A DNA stretch of 64,000 nucleotides from an uncultured Bacteroidota bacterium (GTDB lineage Bacteria; Bacteroidota; Bacteroidia; Bacteroidales; UBA12077): positions 49,711 to 113,710 of the forward strand of contig CAJXLK010000008.1 in the NCBI GenBank assembly GCA_913055635.1. The letters are read 5' to 3'. Both the position numbers and the translations under genes were made by a program. The notes under the pieces are model-generated. The model worked only from the letters and a program-made list of their open reading frames with translations. It had not been told where the DNA came from and ran no database searches. Shown here in pieces: positions 1 through 9,772 of this stretch; the stretch's first letter is position 1; each line of letters starts with the position of its first letter.

Positions 1-850
1 CACCGATGTGTGGGGCTATGCTGAAAGGATCGGAACTGATCAGGGTATGGCGCCTGCCATCGGTGGTAATTTCCAGGTCTGCTTCCACCATGGCTTCGAA
101 CTGACGGGTGATTTGCATTTGATATGCCGCCCCGAGGATGATCCGGGGCAGGGTCAGCTCCAGGTTGTTTTCGGGGGCCCGGTTAAAGGTGCTGTCGCCG
201 GCATGGGTGATTAACGCTTCTTCATTGAATTGCCAGGCATTAAAAGTGGTGGTGATATCCCTGATGATCCCGCCCAGGTGCCAGGGGCCCCGGTGGTACT
301 GGGCCCCCAGGTCAAAGCCAAAACCCCATGAACTGGCAAACTGCCCAATGCTTCGGTGAATGATTTTAATATTCGCCCCGGCCTGAAGCTGGGGGATGCC
401 CGTTTTCCTGGAGTAAGACAAAAGCAGGGCATAATCGGCCGCCGAAAAATAGGAGATGCGGTCATAGTCGATGTTGCCTTGCTGATCGATCAATTCGGTG
501 GTATTGGGGATGTTATCCACCCCAAAGCGGATCAGCGACAGGCCCAGATGCTCAATGGAATCGACTGCCATGGCCCCGGCCAGGTAATCATACTTGGCAA
601 TCCCGGTAAAATATTCAGCATGCATGGCCCCTAATTCGTATTGTTTTTTCATCCCCGATAAGCCGGCCGGATTCCAGTATCCTGCCGTTACATCACTGAT
701 ATGTGCCACCGTGGAGTTGGCCATGCCAAAGGATTTGGCACCTATGCCGATCGACAGAAAATCATTGCTGTATTTGGCTGTTTGGCCCTTCGAGAAAATG
801 GACAACATCATCAGCAGGGCAATGGCAAGCAGATACCTGGCTGTACCCAT
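1..850 (-). CDS. PorV/PorQ-like outer-membrane protein (partial)
   Basis: The reading frame is still open at the window start, so the C-terminus is missing; about 283 residues are visible from the ATG at 850. Residues 1-23 form a signal peptide ending in SKGQ. The mature start contains IGIGAKSFGMANSTVA followed by GYWNPAGL, the signature of the PorV/PorQ family of Bacteroidota outer-membrane barrels. PorV and PorQ are type IX secretion proteins that bring cargo to, or work in, the cell-surface attachment complex. Which member this is cannot be told without the C-terminus. It is transcribed away from pssA. Family assignment is fairly secure, the role in secretion is inferred. Confidence 0.68.
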   Translation of the reverse strand, partial: MGTARYLLAIALLMMLSIFSKGQTAKYSNDFLSIGIGAKSFGMANSTVAHISDVTAGYWNPAGLSGMKKQYELGAMHAEYFTGIAKYDYLAGAMAVDSIEHLGLSLIRFGVDNIPNTTELIDQQGNIDYDRISYFSAADYALLLSYSRKTGIPQLQAGANIKIIHRSIGQFASSWGFGFDLGAQYHRGPWHLGGIIRDITTTFNAWQFNEEALITHAGDSTFNRAPENNLELTLPRIILGAAYQMQITRQFEAMVEADLEITTDGRRHTLISSDPFSIAPHIG

Positions 851-890
851 GATTCTTTTGATTGGTGTTACGAAACTAACTAAATTAACT

Positions 891-898
891 TATTTTTG
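891..898 (+). promoter_or_regulatory. Candidate -7 element for pssA-purS
   Basis: TATTTTTG matches the Bacteroidota -7 consensus TAnnTTTG. No convincing -33 TTG lies at the usual 19-21 bp distance. If it is used, transcription would start near 905, which argues against a start codon at 896. Confidence 0.35.
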
Positions 899-925
899 CA
901 TCAATTATTGCTAAATGTTTTATCC

Positions 926-1681
926 TTGAAGCATTTGACCGCCCATATACCCAATGCCATTACTGTGTTCAACCTGCTTGCCGGTGCAATGGCGGTGGTA
1001 CTGGGTGCGGGAAACCACCTGGCAGCCGCCTGCCTTTTTGTGTTCCTGGCCGGGGTGTTTGATTTTTTGGATGGCCTGGCTGCCCGGCTTTTGAACGTGC
1101 ATTCGCCCATCGGTGCCCAGTTGGATTCGCTCGCCGATATGGTGAGTTTTGGCCTGGCTCCGGCTTTTATCGTTTGGGTCCACCTGTCCGGTTTGTTCCC
1201 CCGTCCTGCACATTCCCTTGACCTGTCTGGGCTAGCTGTAACGAAACAATTTTTCCTTTTATTTCCTTTCGTCCTCACCGCTTTTGCTGCCCTGCGCCTG
1301 GCCAAATTTAACATCGACACCCGCCAGAAAAAATCGTTCGTTGGGCTGCCTGTCCCCGCCATGGCCCTGTTTTTTGCCTCCGGCGTGCTGGTTTTTCATT
1401 TGCGCGGAAGCCTCTATGGCGTCAATATGTTGAATGAACCCTGGTTATGGGATTTGATGTGCCTGGTTTTCGCAATCCTGATGGTCTCGCCCCTGCGGAT
1501 GTTTTCTCTTAAAATACAACACCTTAAATGGAGAGGCAATGAATTTCGATACCTCTTTGCTGGAATTTCTCTGTTTTTATTGATATCTATGCATATTGGG
1601 GCCTTACCCCTTATCATGCTCACTTATGTGGTTTTATCGATTCTTTATCATATATTTGATCCAAAAATCAGCCGACTATGA
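926..1681 (+). CDS. pssA: CDP-diacylglycerol-serine O-phosphatidyltransferase
   Basis: This integral membrane enzyme makes phosphatidylserine from CDP-diacylglycerol and L-serine, the first step to phosphatidylethanolamine. The CDP-alcohol phosphotransferase signature D-x2-DG-x2-AR-x8-G-x3-D-x3-D is complete at residues 46-71 when counted from 926, and several hydrophobic segments follow. There is no ATG near the family's usual N-terminus. I chose the TTG at 926 because it gives the family-like start MKHLTAHIPNAIT. TTG 896 is also in frame but overlaps the putative promoter element, and TTG 908 is another option. The stop overlaps the purS start (ATGA), so the two genes are translationally linked. 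Confidence 0.88.
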   Translation: MKHLTAHIPNAITVFNLLAGAMAVVLGAGNHLAAACLFVFLAGVFDFLDGLAARLLNVHSPIGAQLDSLADMVSFGLAPAFIVWVHLSGLFPRPAHSLDLSGLAVTKQFFLLFPFVLTAFAALRLAKFNIDTRQKKSFVGLPVPAMALFFASGVLVFHLRGSLYGVNMLNEPWLWDLMCLVFAILMVSPLRMFSLKIQHLKWRGNEFRYLFAGISLFLLISMHIGALPLIMLTYVVLSILYHIFDPKISRL

Positions 1682-1941
1682 AAAAATATATTGCCGAGAT
1701 CAACGTGATGCCCTTAAAGACTTTGTTGGATCCCCAGGGCAAAGCGGTTCATCATAGCATGCAGAACATTGGTTTTTCTGAAGTCTCCAGTGTCCGCATA
1801 GGCAAACACATCACCCTTGAACTGGAAGCTGAAAGCAAAGAGAAAGCCATGGAAAGGGTCAATGAAGCCTGCAACAAGATACTGGCCAATCCGGTGATGG
1901 AGGGATATGCCTACGAGGTGAGGGAAGCCGGTGAAGGTTGA
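1678..1941 (+). CDS. purS: Phosphoribosylformylglycinamidine synthase subunit PurS
   Basis: An 87-residue protein of the PurS family. PurS is the small bridging subunit of the three-part FGAM synthase (PurS, PurQ, PurL) in step four of purine synthesis, where it helps channel ammonia. The sequence begins MKKYIAEINVMPLKTLLDPQGKAV and keeps the family pattern GFSEVSSVRIGKHITLEL. The start ATG overlaps the pssA stop by four bases. Neither purL nor purQ is nearby, which is unusual only in that the gene is more often found with them; its presence implies that a short, PurS-dependent PurL is encoded elsewhere in the genome. Confidence 0.9.
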   Translation: MKKYIAEINVMPLKTLLDPQGKAVHHSMQNIGFSEVSSVRIGKHITLELEAESKEKAMERVNEACNKILANPVMEGYAYEVREAGEG

Positions 1942-2243
1942 ACATGACCCAAGGTCTGGGGGTTGCCTTTAGAACAAACCGATGCCCCAGTGGCAGCACT
2001 GATGGGTATGACTTTTTACAGGTTGAGCTCGCCAGCTTGTTGATAACTGTTTTCATGCGAACCAATAAGGAGAGCCTTCGCCGTATGGGATCTCATTTGG
2101 GTTCATTAGCGGGCTTTGCTGATGGGTAAATTGTCTATGAATGAGTTCATCCTGATTGATCACCAGCCTTTGCTGATGGATGGATTCCCTATGAATCAGT
2201 TTTATCCTGATTGATCACCAGCCTTTGCTGATGGATGGATTCC
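1942..2243. other. Intergenic region between convergent genes
   Basis: The 302 bases between the convergent purS and DAHP synthase genes hold the outer copies of the 55-bp tandem repeat from 2117 on. No convincing hairpin terminator or gene is seen in 1942-2116. A 63-codon open frame here has no family resemblance. Confidence 0.6.
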
Positions 2244-2312
2244 CTATGAATCAGTTTTATCCTGATTGATCAACTGCCTTTGCTGATGGATGGATTCCTT
2301 ATGAATGAGTTC
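2117..2312. repeat. 55-bp tandem repeat, copies of a gene 3' end
   Basis: The word TGCTGATGG recurs at 2117, 2171, 2226 and 2281, giving a period of 54-55 bp and about 3.6 units. The two central units are almost identical. The unit at the right-hand end is coding: it encodes the last residues of the DAHP synthase/chorismate mutase gene on the minus strand. The others lie between that gene's stop and purS, so the gene's 3' tail has been tandemly duplicated outward. Confidence 0.9.
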
Positions 2313-3350
2313 CAGCAGTTTCTTTAAGAATTCCTGGTCTAATCCCAGTTTTTGGCCCCTTGCAAGCCTGTTGGTCAGGATATCCTGCCAGCGGTTCATC
2401 TGGAGGATGGAGACTTGGTTCTGTTTTTTGTAGCGGCCAATTTGTCTGACCGTTTTCATGCGCCGGGCCAGGATGTCGAGCATACGGTGATCGATGGCGT
2501 CGATTTGTTCCCTGAGGTTTTCCAGGTTACTGTTGAAGTGAGGATTAGCGGAAGAGGGATCTCTTTTTTTCAGGGCATCCAGCAACTGGCCGAGTTGAGC
2601 CGGGGTGAGTTGTTGGCGGGGATCGCTCAGTGCTTCGGGGGGATTGGGATGGGCTTCAATCATTAGCCCGTCGGCATTGAGGTCGAGGCTTTGCTGAGCT
2701 ATTTCTCCCACATAGCTGCTTTCTCCCGCGATGTGACTTGGATCGCAGATGATGGGTAACTCGGGCCATTGCCGTTTCAGCTCGATCAACATTTCCCATT
2801 GGGGAAGGTTCCGGTAACTGGTGGGTTCGTAAGGGTAGAAGCCCCGGTGCACTGCCGCCAGTTTTCGAAGCCCTGCCTGGTAGAGCCTTTCGAGGGCTCC
2901 TATCCAGAGCTGTATGTCCGGATTCACCGGGTTCTTTATCAGTACCGGCACCTGACTGGCCCTAAGGGAAGCGGTTAGTTGCTGGAGCGAAAACGGGTTG
3001 GAGGTGGTGCGGGCCCCCAACCATACCATATCCATTTCATATTTTAAAGCCATTTCCACATGGGCCGGAGTGGCTACTTCTACAGCCATCCTTAGTCCGG
3101 TCTCGGCCCGGGCTTCCTGTAACCATGCCAGTGCCTTTTCTCCTACCCCCTGAAAACTATCCGGCCGGGTTCGCGGCTTCCAGATGCCTGCCCGCAGCGC
3201 CTTGACCTGGCGAAAAACTGAAATTTCCCTCGCGGCCTGAAGCACCTGTTGCCTCGTCTCGGCCGAACATGGACCGGCAATCACCATCAGCCCCTGACCG
3301 AAACCTTCATACCATTGGTCCAACCGATATAGATCCTTTGGTGCCTTCAT
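2244..3350 (-). CDS. Bifunctional DAHP synthase / chorismate mutase
   Basis: A 368-residue fusion of two shikimate-pathway enzymes. Residues 1 to about 265 are a 3-deoxy-7-phosphoheptulonate synthase of the KDO8P-synthase-like class, with VIAGPCSAE near residue 23 and the substrate-binding KPRTRP near residue 58. It condenses phosphoenolpyruvate and erythrose 4-phosphate. From about residue 275 a type II (AroQ-fold) chorismate mutase domain follows (LREQIDAIDHRMLDILARRM), which converts chorismate to prephenate. This arrangement is common in Bacteroidota and links the first pathway step to the phenylalanine/tyrosine branch, probably for feedback control. The last 15 or so residues lie in the 55-bp repeat, so the extreme C-terminus may be recently altered. 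Confidence 0.9.
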   Translation of the reverse strand: MKAPKDLYRLDQWYEGFGQGLMVIAGPCSAETRQQVLQAAREISVFRQVKALRAGIWKPRTRPDSFQGVGEKALAWLQEARAETGLRMAVEVATPAHVEMALKYEMDMVWLGARTTSNPFSLQQLTASLRASQVPVLIKNPVNPDIQLWIGALERLYQAGLRKLAAVHRGFYPYEPTSYRNLPQWEMLIELKRQWPELPIICDPSHIAGESSYVGEIAQQSLDLNADGLMIEAHPNPPEALSDPRQQLTPAQLGQLLDALKKRDPSSANPHFNSNLENLREQIDAIDHRMLDILARRMKTVRQIGRYKKQNQVSILQMNRWQDILTNRLARGQKLGLDQEFLKKLLELIHKESIHQQRQLINQDKTDS

Positions 3351-3687
3351 AATACCTCACTGGTTATGCTCATTCCCCAATGAAAGGGATAGCCCCACCC
3401 ATCGCCGGAAAGGTTGCCCTTTCTGGGTTTAAATTCTTTAAAAATAAGGGATTTAATTTGAATTTGTTGTTCCAAAATTATGATTTTATCTAAAAAGGTT
3501 ATATTTTTGCGGCATTTTCTGTAAAACTGTAGCCTTAAGAAGGTTACAGTCGAGGGCCTTCCATTTTTCAATGGAGCAAAGCCACAGATTTGTTTTGAAA
3601 TTAATTGGAAAATGATTGGGTATTTGTAAAAAAAAAAATACCTTTGCGAACCGATTTTGGAAACAGTGATTAAAATCAACCGAACAT
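3351..3687. other. Divergent promoter region upstream of rpsL
   Basis: This 337-bp non-coding stretch separates the divergent DAHP synthase gene and rpsL. On the plus strand there is a clear promoter at 3616-3646 and a second TATTTTTG at 3502-3509 without a good -33 partner. On the minus strand TAATTTTG lies at 3480-3473 and could serve the DAHP synthase gene. Short frames crossing the region show no family features. Confidence 0.55.
3616..3646 (+). promoter_or_regulatory. Promoter of the rpsL ribosomal cluster
   Basis: TTG at 3616-3618 and TACCTTTG at 3639-3646 are separated by 20 bp, an exact fit to the Bacteroidota vegetative promoter (TTG, 19-21 bp, TAnnTTTG). The predicted transcript would begin about 35 bp before the rpsL start. 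Confidence 0.8.
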
Positions 3688-4062
3688 ATGCCAACAATAC
3701 AACAATTAATTAGGAAAGGGCGGAAGCAAGTCGAGAAAAAGAAAAAGGCTCCGGCTCTGGATTCATGTCCCCAAAAACGGGGTGTTTGTACAAGGGTATA
3801 TACTACAACGCCCAAAAAGCCTAATTCGGCTATGCGTAAGATTGCCCGGGTTCGACTGACCAACGGCAAGGAGGTCAACGCTTATATACCCGGTGAAGGC
3901 CACAATCTTCAGGAGCACTCGGTTGTGTTGATCCGTGGCGGCAGGGTTAAGGACCTGCCGGGGGTAAGGTACCATCTTGTGCGTGGCACCCTCGACACTT
4001 CAGGAGTAGAAGGAAGGCTTCAAGGCAGGTCTAAATATGGAACCAAAAAACCTAAAAAGTAA
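3688..4062 (+). CDS. rpsL: 30S ribosomal protein S12
   Basis: S12 sits at the decoding centre of the small subunit and helps control fidelity. The protein has the usual length of 124 residues. It carries the loop [11 protein letters not shown] (residues 41-51) and [11 protein letters not shown] (residues 86-96), including the two lysines, K44 and K88, that are altered in many streptomycin-resistant bacteria; both are wild type here. It is the first gene of the long ribosomal cluster, right behind a consensus promoter. In many bacteria rpoBC lies just upstream of this gene; here it does not. Confidence 0.98.
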   Translation: MPTIQQLIRKGRKQVEKKKKAPALDSCPQKRGVCTRVYTTTPKKPNSAMRKIARVRLTNGKEVNAYIPGEGHNLQEHSVVLIRGGRVKDLPGVRYHLVRGTLDTSGVEGRLQGRSKYGTKKPKK

Positions 4063-4080
4063 TAAAACCGCAATTGTGTC

Positions 4081-4557
4081 ATGAGGAAATATAAATCCAA
4101 CAAACAACCACGGCTGCCCGATCCCAAACACTATGATACCCTGGTAACCAGGTTCATCAATGATTTGATGTATGACGGGAAGAAATCGTTGGCCCTGAAA
4201 ATTTTTTACAATACCCTCGACATTGTGGGCGAGCGATTGAGCAAGGAAGAATTGAGTCCGCTGGAGATCTGGAGAAAAGCCCTTGAAAATGTGGCACCAG
4301 TCGTGGAGGTGAAAAGCCGGCGCATCGGCGGGGCTACGTTTCAGGTGCCCCAGGAGGTGAACCAGGAACGTAAAACTTCCATCAGCATTAAGAATATGAT
4401 TAAATATGCCCGGCAACGCAGTGGTAAGAGCATGGAAGAGAAACTTGCCGCTGAGATTGTGGCCGCCTATAACGGCGAAGGTGGTGCCTATAAGAGAAAA
4501 GAAGAAATCCACCGGATGGCCGAAGCCAATAAAGCTTTTGCCCATTTTAGATTCTAA
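4081..4557 (+). CDS. rpsG: 30S ribosomal protein S7
   Basis: S7 starts assembly of the 3' domain of 16S rRNA and lines the E site. The protein is 158 residues, normal for the family, with the basic N-terminus [20 protein letters not shown], the conserved [15 protein letters not shown] and the C-terminal [15 protein letters not shown]. It follows rpsL after 18 bp and precedes fusA by 58 bp, the classical str-operon order. Confidence 0.98.
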   Translation: MRKYKSNKQPRLPDPKHYDTLVTRFINDLMYDGKKSLALKIFYNTLDIVGERLSKEELSPLEIWRKALENVAPVVEVKSRRIGGATFQVPQEVNQERKTSISIKNMIKYARQRSGKSMEEKLAAEIVAAYNGEGGAYKRKEEIHRMAEANKAFAHFRF

Positions 4558-4615
4558 TTTTGATTGATTAACCAATAAACACTGTAGGACCAAGAAAAGG
4601 GAGACTATAAGGAGA

Positions 4616-6724
4616 ATGAGTAAGGGATTGCAATATACAAGGAATATAGGGATAATGGCCCATATTGATGCCGGTAAGACGACGGCTACTGAGCGGATGC
4701 TTTATTATACCGGCATCACCCATAAGATCGGAGAGGTGCATGACGGAGATGCGCAAATGGACTGGATGGTTCAGGAACAGGAGCGTGGGATTACCATCAC
4801 TTCGGCCGCTACTACTTGTTTTTGGAAATATAAGGATGCCGATTATAAAATCAATATTATTGATACCCCTGGCCACGTCGATTTTACTGTAGAAGTCGAA
4901 CGTTCCCTTCGGGTACTCGATGGAGCCATTGCCGTATTCTGTGGTGTGGGCGGTGTTGAGCCTCAGAGTGAAACGGTTTGGCACCAGGCAGATAAATATG
5001 GCGTACCCAAGGTGGCCTTTGTCAATAAAATGGACCGCCAGGGTGCGGATTATTACAATGTGGTTAGCCAGATCAAAGATAAATTGAAGGCCAATCCGGT
5101 TCCTTTGCAGATCCCCATCGGTTCGGGCGATGATTTTGTCGGGGTGGTCGATTTGATCGATAACAAGGCCATTGTTTGGATTGACGATGAAACCCTGGGT
5201 ACCAATTATCAATTCCAGGAAATTCCGGAAGAACTGAAGGAGGAAGCTGCAAAATATCGCAGCCAGTTGATTGAATCGGTGGCCGAGTATGACGACGCCT
5301 TGCTGGAGAAATTCTTTGACGATCCCGAATCCATTACCCGGGAAGAGCTGTTGGATGCCGTCAGAAGGGCTACCATTGATATGACAATCGTACCGGTGTT
5401 GGCCGGATCTGCTTTTAAGAACAAAGGGGTCCAACGTTTGCTGGACAGTGTCATTGCATTTTTGCCCAGCCCCATGGATATCAGTGCAGTAGAAGGAATG
5501 GATCCCAAAACCGAAGAAAAGCTTTACCGCAAGCCCGACACCCAGGAACCGACTTCGGCATTGGTCTTTAAAATAGCCACCGATCCCTACGTTGGCCGTT
5601 TAGCCTATATGCGGGTGTATTCAGGTAAAGTCACCGCCAAATCTACCCTGTTCAATCCCCGCACTGGCAAAAAAGAACGGGTTAACCGCCTGTATCAGAT
5701 GCATGCCAACAAACAGAAACCCAAGGAAGAGATTGAGGCCGGCGATATATGTGCCGCAGTTGGATTTAAGGATTTACGTACCGGCGATACCCTGTGCGAT
5801 GCCAATAAGCAGATATTGCTCGAATCCATTGAGTTTCCCGAACCGGTCATTGGTGTGGCCATTGAACCCAAAACCCAGAAAGAATACGATAAACTGACCG
5901 TTGCCCTTGCCAAACTGGCCGAGGAGGATCCGACTTTTACCGTGCGTACCGATGAGAATAGCGGCCAAACGGTGATTAACGGCATGGGTGAATTGCACCT
6001 GGAAGTGATTATGGACCGCCTTAATCGGGAATTTAAGGTGGATGCCAATCAGGGTGCACCCCAGGTCAACTATAAAGAAACCATTACCGAGGAAGTCGAT
6101 CACCATGAGGTCTTTAAGAAACAGACCGGGGGCCGCGGTAAATTTGCCGAGATCAATGTTAAAATCGGCCCGGCCGATGAAGAGGTTAAAGGCCTGCAGT
6201 TCATCGACAAGATCAAGGGAGGCAACATTCCCAAAGAATTTATTCCATCGGTGGAAAAAGGCTTCAAGGATGCCATGTACAATGGGGTTTTGGCCGGATA
6301 TTCGCTCGACAGCCTGAAGGTTGAACTTTATGATGGTTCCTATCACGAAGTCGACAGTGATCAGCTTGCTTTTGAGACCGTGGCCCGGATGGCATTCAAA
6401 AATGCCTGTGTCAAGGCCAAACCCATCCTGCTCGAGCCCATTATGGAGGCCGAAGTCGTTACCCCGGAGGAGTACATGGGCGATGTGATCGCCGACTTCA
6501 ACAAACGCCGTGGCCATGTTGAAGGCATGGAGAACAAGGGCAGCGCCAAAGTCATTCGTGCCAAAGTGCCCCTCGCCGAGAAATTTGGCTATGTTACCGT
6601 ATTGCGCACCATCACTTCCGGGAGGGCTACCTCTACCATGGAATTCTCCCATTATGAGCAAGTTCCCAAGGAAATTGCCCGGGAGATTATTGAAAAAGCC
6701 AAGGGTAAAATTGAGTTAGTTTAA
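4616..6724 (+). CDS. fusA: Elongation factor G
   Basis: EF-G is the GTPase that drives tRNA-mRNA translocation and, with RRF, ribosome recycling. The 702 residues cover all five domains. The GTPase motifs are intact: AHIDAGKTT (P-loop, near residue 15), RGITI in switch I, DTPGHVDF (G3) and NKMDR (G4). Domain IV contains the GGRGKFAEI stretch. An AAGGAG lies one base too close to the ATG to be an ordinary ribosome binding site. No tuf gene follows, unlike the enterobacterial str operon; rpsJ comes next after 12 bp. Confidence 0.98.
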   Translation: MSKGLQYTRNIGIMAHIDAGKTTATERMLYYTGITHKIGEVHDGDAQMDWMVQEQERGITITSAATTCFWKYKDADYKINIIDTPGHVDFTVEVERSLRVLDGAIAVFCGVGGVEPQSETVWHQADKYGVPKVAFVNKMDRQGADYYNVVSQIKDKLKANPVPLQIPIGSGDDFVGVVDLIDNKAIVWIDDETLGTNYQFQEIPEELKEEAAKYRSQLIESVAEYDDALLEKFFDDPESITREELLDAVRRATIDMTIVPVLAGSAFKNKGVQRLLDSVIAFLPSPMDISAVEGMDPKTEEKLYRKPDTQEPTSALVFKIATDPYVGRLAYMRVYSGKVTAKSTLFNPRTGKKERVNRLYQMHANKQKPKEEIEAGDICAAVGFKDLRTGDTLCDANKQILLESIEFPEPVIGVAIEPKTQKEYDKLTVALAKLAEEDPTFTVRTDENSGQTVINGMGELHLEVIMDRLNREFKVDANQGAPQVNYKETITEEVDHHEVFKKQTGGRGKFAEINVKIGPADEEVKGLQFIDKIKGGNIPKEFIPSVEKGFKDAMYNGVLAGYSLDSLKVELYDGSYHEVDSDQLAFETVARMAFKNACVKAKPILLEPIMEAEVVTPEEYMGDVIADFNKRRGHVEGMENKGSAKVIRAKVPLAEKFGYVTVLRTITSGRATSTMEFSHYEQVPKEIAREIIEKAKGKIELV

Positions 6725-6736
6725 ATATTATTGATA

Positions 6737-7042
6737 ATGAGCCAGAAAATCAGAATTAAGTTAAAGTCTTACGATCACAATTTGGTGGACAAAAGCGCAG
6801 AAAAGATTGTCAAGACTGTGAAATCAACCGGCGCAGTGGTAAGCGGACCCATCCCACTGCCCACCAAAAAGCGCATCTTCACAGTCAATCGTTCACCATT
6901 TGTTAATAAGAAAGCTAGGGAACAATTTCAGCTCTGCTCATTTAAGCGGTTAATGGATATATACAGTACCACGCCCAAGACGATTGATTCGTTGATGAAG
7001 CTTGAGTTACCTAGCGGAGTAGAGGTTGAAATCAAAGTTTAA
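6737..7042 (+). CDS. rpsJ: 30S ribosomal protein S10
   Basis: S10 is a 30S head protein that, as NusE, also takes part in antitermination. I start it at ATG 6737 ([15 protein letters not shown]), giving 101 residues and the family's usual N-terminus; a TTG two codons upstream is less likely. Conserved features include [14 protein letters not shown] and the C-terminal [16 protein letters not shown]. It opens the S10-type block, which continues in the standard order. Confidence 0.97.
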   Translation: MSQKIRIKLKSYDHNLVDKSAEKIVKTVKSTGAVVSGPIPLPTKKRIFTVNRSPFVNKKAREQFQLCSFKRLMDIYSTTPKTIDSLMKLELPSGVEVEIKV

Positions 7043-7060
7043 TCTTAAAGTCAGGAACGA

Positions 7061-7678
7061 ATGGCTGGAATTATAGGAAAGAAAATCGGAATGACTTCCG
7101 TATTCGGTGCCGATGGAAAAAATATTCCATGCACTGTAATTGAGGCGGGACCATGTGTTGTAACTCAGGTAAAGACTGAGGAAAAAGATGGATATTCTGC
7201 CTTACAACTCGCCTTTGATGATCGCCAGGAGAAGCGCACCCCCAAACCCCTGCTCGGTCATTTTAAAAAGGCTAAAACCGCCCCCAAGGTACAGATGGTT
7301 GAGTTTTCCGGCTATGACCAGGAGTACCAGCTGGGCGATACCATAACCGTTGAACTGTTCAATGATGACACCTGGGTGGATGTAGCCGGCATTACCAAGG
7401 GCAAAGGATTTCAGGGTGTTGTCAAACGCCATGGTTTTGGTGGGGTTGGAGGACAAACACACGGTCAGGCCGATCAGGAGCGCGCGCCCGGTTCGGTTGG
7501 CGGTTCATCTGACCCGTCCAGGGTTTTTAAAGGCATGCGGATGGCCGGCCGTGCCGGAGGCAATCGGGTGAAGGTTATTAACCTGCAGATCATCAAAATC
7601 ATGCCCGACAAAAATTTATTGTTGCTAAAAGGATCCGTACCAGGACATAAAGGTTCATATTTAACTATTGAGAAGTGA
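7061..7678 (+). CDS. rplC: 50S ribosomal protein L3
   Basis: L3 is an early-assembly protein near the peptidyl-transferase centre. At 205 residues it matches the family. It begins [15 protein letters not shown] and contains the core loop [15 protein letters not shown] followed by the conserved [15 protein letters not shown] stretch. The stop codon overlaps the rplD start (TGATG), which suggests coupled translation. Confidence 0.97.
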   Translation: MAGIIGKKIGMTSVFGADGKNIPCTVIEAGPCVVTQVKTEEKDGYSALQLAFDDRQEKRTPKPLLGHFKKAKTAPKVQMVEFSGYDQEYQLGDTITVELFNDDTWVDVAGITKGKGFQGVVKRHGFGGVGGQTHGQADQERAPGSVGGSSDPSRVFKGMRMAGRAGGNRVKVINLQIIKIMPDKNLLLLKGSVPGHKGSYLTIEK

Positions 7679-8307
7679 TGGAGTTACCAGTTTATAAACA
7701 ATCAGGCGAAGATACCGGAAAGAAAGCCCAACTGAATGATCAGATTTTTGGCATTCAGCCCAACGACCATGCCATTTATCTGGATGTAAAGCATTACCTG
7801 GCGGCTCAGCGTCAGGGGACCCATAAGAGCAAAGAACGGGGCGATATCACCGGTAGTACAAGAAAGATCAAGCGCCAAAAAGGTACCGGAACCGCCAGGG
7901 CCGGCAGCATCAAAAATCCCATTTTCCGGGGCGGCGGCCGGGTCTTTGGACCCCGCCCGCGCGATTATTCCTTCAAGTTGAACCGGAAAGTCAAAAAACT
8001 GGCCCGTCGTTCAGCCTTGAGTTATAAAATGCAGGATCAGGGCGTAACCATCCTCGAGGGCATTGAAATGGAGGAGGCCAAAACCCGCCATTTTGCCCGC
8101 ATAAGAAAAGACCTGGGCCTGGATGGCCAAAAAACGCTGGTCGTTCTGGACGAACCCGATCAAAACGTGTATCGCGCTTCCCGGAATATTCCGGATGTGA
8201 AAGTCTTACCGGTCCAGCAACTCAATACCTACGAAATCATGGATGCTAAGGCGATTGTATTTGTCGAAGCATCGCTCGAGACATTGGAAAAACATTTAAG
8301 CGCATAA
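7678..8307 (+). CDS. rplD: 50S ribosomal protein L4
   Basis: L4 lines the exit tunnel and binds 23S rRNA domain I; in some bacteria it also represses its own operon. I use ATG 7678, which overlaps the rplC stop, giving 209 residues. A GTG one codon earlier is possible but not needed. The tunnel loop region KRQKGTGTARAGSIKNPIFR with GGGRVFGPRPRDY is intact. It is followed by rplW after four bases. Confidence 0.97.
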   Translation: MELPVYKQSGEDTGKKAQLNDQIFGIQPNDHAIYLDVKHYLAAQRQGTHKSKERGDITGSTRKIKRQKGTGTARAGSIKNPIFRGGGRVFGPRPRDYSFKLNRKVKKLARRSALSYKMQDQGVTILEGIEMEEAKTRHFARIRKDLGLDGQKTLVVLDEPDQNVYRASRNIPDVKVLPVQQLNTYEIMDAKAIVFVEASLETLEKHLSA

Positions 8308-8311
8308 GGTT

Positions 8312-8614
8312 ATGGCAGGAGCAAACGACATACTGATCAAACCCATCATCACCGAAAAGATGACCCAAGCCGGCGATGACTTCAATCAATACGGGTTTAT
8401 CGTCAGCCAACAAGCAAATAAGATTCAGATCCGCAAAGCCGTGGAAGAGATGTATGGTGTCACCGTTGAGGCGGTTAATACCATGAGGTATCGCGGCAAA
8501 TCGAGAAGCCGTTATACACGGGCCGGTATTATACAGGGCAAGGAGCCCAGTTATAAGAAGGCCGTTGTAACGCTGATGGAAGGTGATACCATTGATTTTT
8601 ACAGCAATATTTAG
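8312..8614 (+). CDS. rplW: 50S ribosomal protein L23
   Basis: L23 sits at the tunnel exit and is the docking point for trigger factor and SRP. The protein has 100 residues, typical for bacteria. It shows IIKPIITEKMTQAGD near the N-terminus and IRKAVEEMYGVTVEAVNTM, the family's central helix. Four bases separate it from rplD and 13 from rplB. Confidence 0.96.
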   Translation: MAGANDILIKPIITEKMTQAGDDFNQYGFIVSQQANKIQIRKAVEEMYGVTVEAVNTMRYRGKSRSRYTRAGIIQGKEPSYKKAVVTLMEGDTIDFYSNI

Positions 8615-8627
8615 GAAAAATTGAGCT

Positions 8628-9458
8628 ATGGCAGTAAGAAAACTTAAACCAGTCACCCCAGGACAAAGACATAGAATGGTCAGTGCTTTTGAGAACCTGA
8701 CCAAGAATGCACCGGAAAAGTCGTTGTTAACTTCCAGCAAGCGCAGCGGTGGCCGGAACAGTCAAGGCCATATGACCATCCGTTATCGTGGCGGGGGCCA
8801 TAAGAAGCGTTACCGCATGATTGATTTTCGCCGCGACAAGGAAGGTATCAAGGGTCGGGTCAAGGGCATTGAATATGATCCGAACCGCACGGCCCGTATT
8901 GCTTTGGTGGTCTATGAGGATGGGGAGAAACGATACATTTTGGCCCCCAACGGCCTGCAGGTTGGACAAACCATTGAATCGGGCAAGGATGCCACCCCTG
9001 AGGTCGGCAACAGCCTGTACCTGTCGGATATACCCCTGGGTACGATTATCCATAACATTGAACTGGCACCGGGGCGCGGAGGCGTGATGGCACGCAGCGC
9101 CGGCACCTATGCCCAGCTGACATCCCGGGAAGGGCGCTATGCCAATATTAAGCTGCCCTCAGGCGAAACCCGGATGGTTTTGACCACTTGCAAAGCCACC
9201 ATTGGAACCGTTTCCAATTCTGACCACATCATTGTCGCCTCCGGAAAAGCCGGGCGTAGCCGCTGGAAAGGACACCGGCCCCGCGTCAGAGGCGTCGCCA
9301 TGAACCCCATCGACCACCCCATGGGCGGTGGAGAAGGCAGAGCCTCCGGTGGTATCCCCAGATCAAGAAACGGAATGCCCGCTAAAGGATACAAAACCCG
9401 CCGGGCCAAGAAGAAATCGAACCGGTATATTGTTGAAAGCAGAAAGAAACGCAAATAA
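8628..9458 (+). CDS. rplB: 50S ribosomal protein L2
   Basis: L2 is needed for subunit association and peptidyl-transferase activity. Its 276 residues are the usual length. It keeps [21 protein letters not shown] near the N-terminus and the C-terminal histidine region [19 protein letters not shown] that reaches towards the catalytic centre. It lies in the expected place between rplW and rpsS. Confidence 0.98.
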   Translation: MAVRKLKPVTPGQRHRMVSAFENLTKNAPEKSLLTSSKRSGGRNSQGHMTIRYRGGGHKKRYRMIDFRRDKEGIKGRVKGIEYDPNRTARIALVVYEDGEKRYILAPNGLQVGQTIESGKDATPEVGNSLYLSDIPLGTIIHNIELAPGRGGVMARSAGTYAQLTSREGRYANIKLPSGETRMVLTTCKATIGTVSNSDHIIVASGKAGRSRWKGHRPRVRGVAMNPIDHPMGGGEGRASGGIPRSRNGMPAKGYKTRRAKKKSNRYIVESRKKRK

Positions 9459-9479
9459 AACGCCTAACCTGATTATTCT

Positions 9480-9749
9480 ATGAGTCGTTCACTAAAAAAA
9501 GGTCCCTTTGTAGAATATAAGCTCGAGAAGCGGATCATGGAGATGAATGAATCCGGCAAGAAGAAAGTCGTCAAGACCTGGTCGAGAAGATCCATGATCA
9601 CCCCCGACTTTGTCGGCCATACCATTGCCGTTCACAATGGCAATAAGTTTATACCGGTATATGTCACCGAGAACATGGTCGGCCATAAGCTGGGAGAATT
9701 CGCTCCTACCCGGCAATACAAAGGCCATCCCGGCAAGAAAGGAAAATAG
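9480..9749 (+). CDS. rpsS: 30S ribosomal protein S19
   Basis: S19 forms a complex with S13 in the 30S head and contacts the A-site tRNA and intersubunit bridges. The 89-residue protein begins [15 protein letters not shown] and has the family core [24 protein letters not shown] and GEFAPTR. It has the normal neighbours rplB and rplV. Confidence 0.98.
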   Translation: MSRSLKKGPFVEYKLEKRIMEMNESGKKKVVKTWSRRSMITPDFVGHTIAVHNGNKFIPVYVTENMVGHKLGEFAPTRQYKGHPGKKGK

Positions 9750-9772
9750 TAATTTGATAAATACAATTTATA

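Noticed and set aside
1938..2129. 63-codon frame after purS
   Set aside because: Overlaps the purS stop, has no family resemblance and runs into the tandem repeat.
3347..3878. Minus-strand frames upstream of and across rpsL
   Set aside because: They cover the promoter region and overlap rpsL on the other strand; no conserved features.
4568..6661. Long minus-strand frames (288 and 295 codons) opposite fusA
   Set aside because: fusA is unmistakable on the plus strand; the antisense frames are a by-product of its codon bias.
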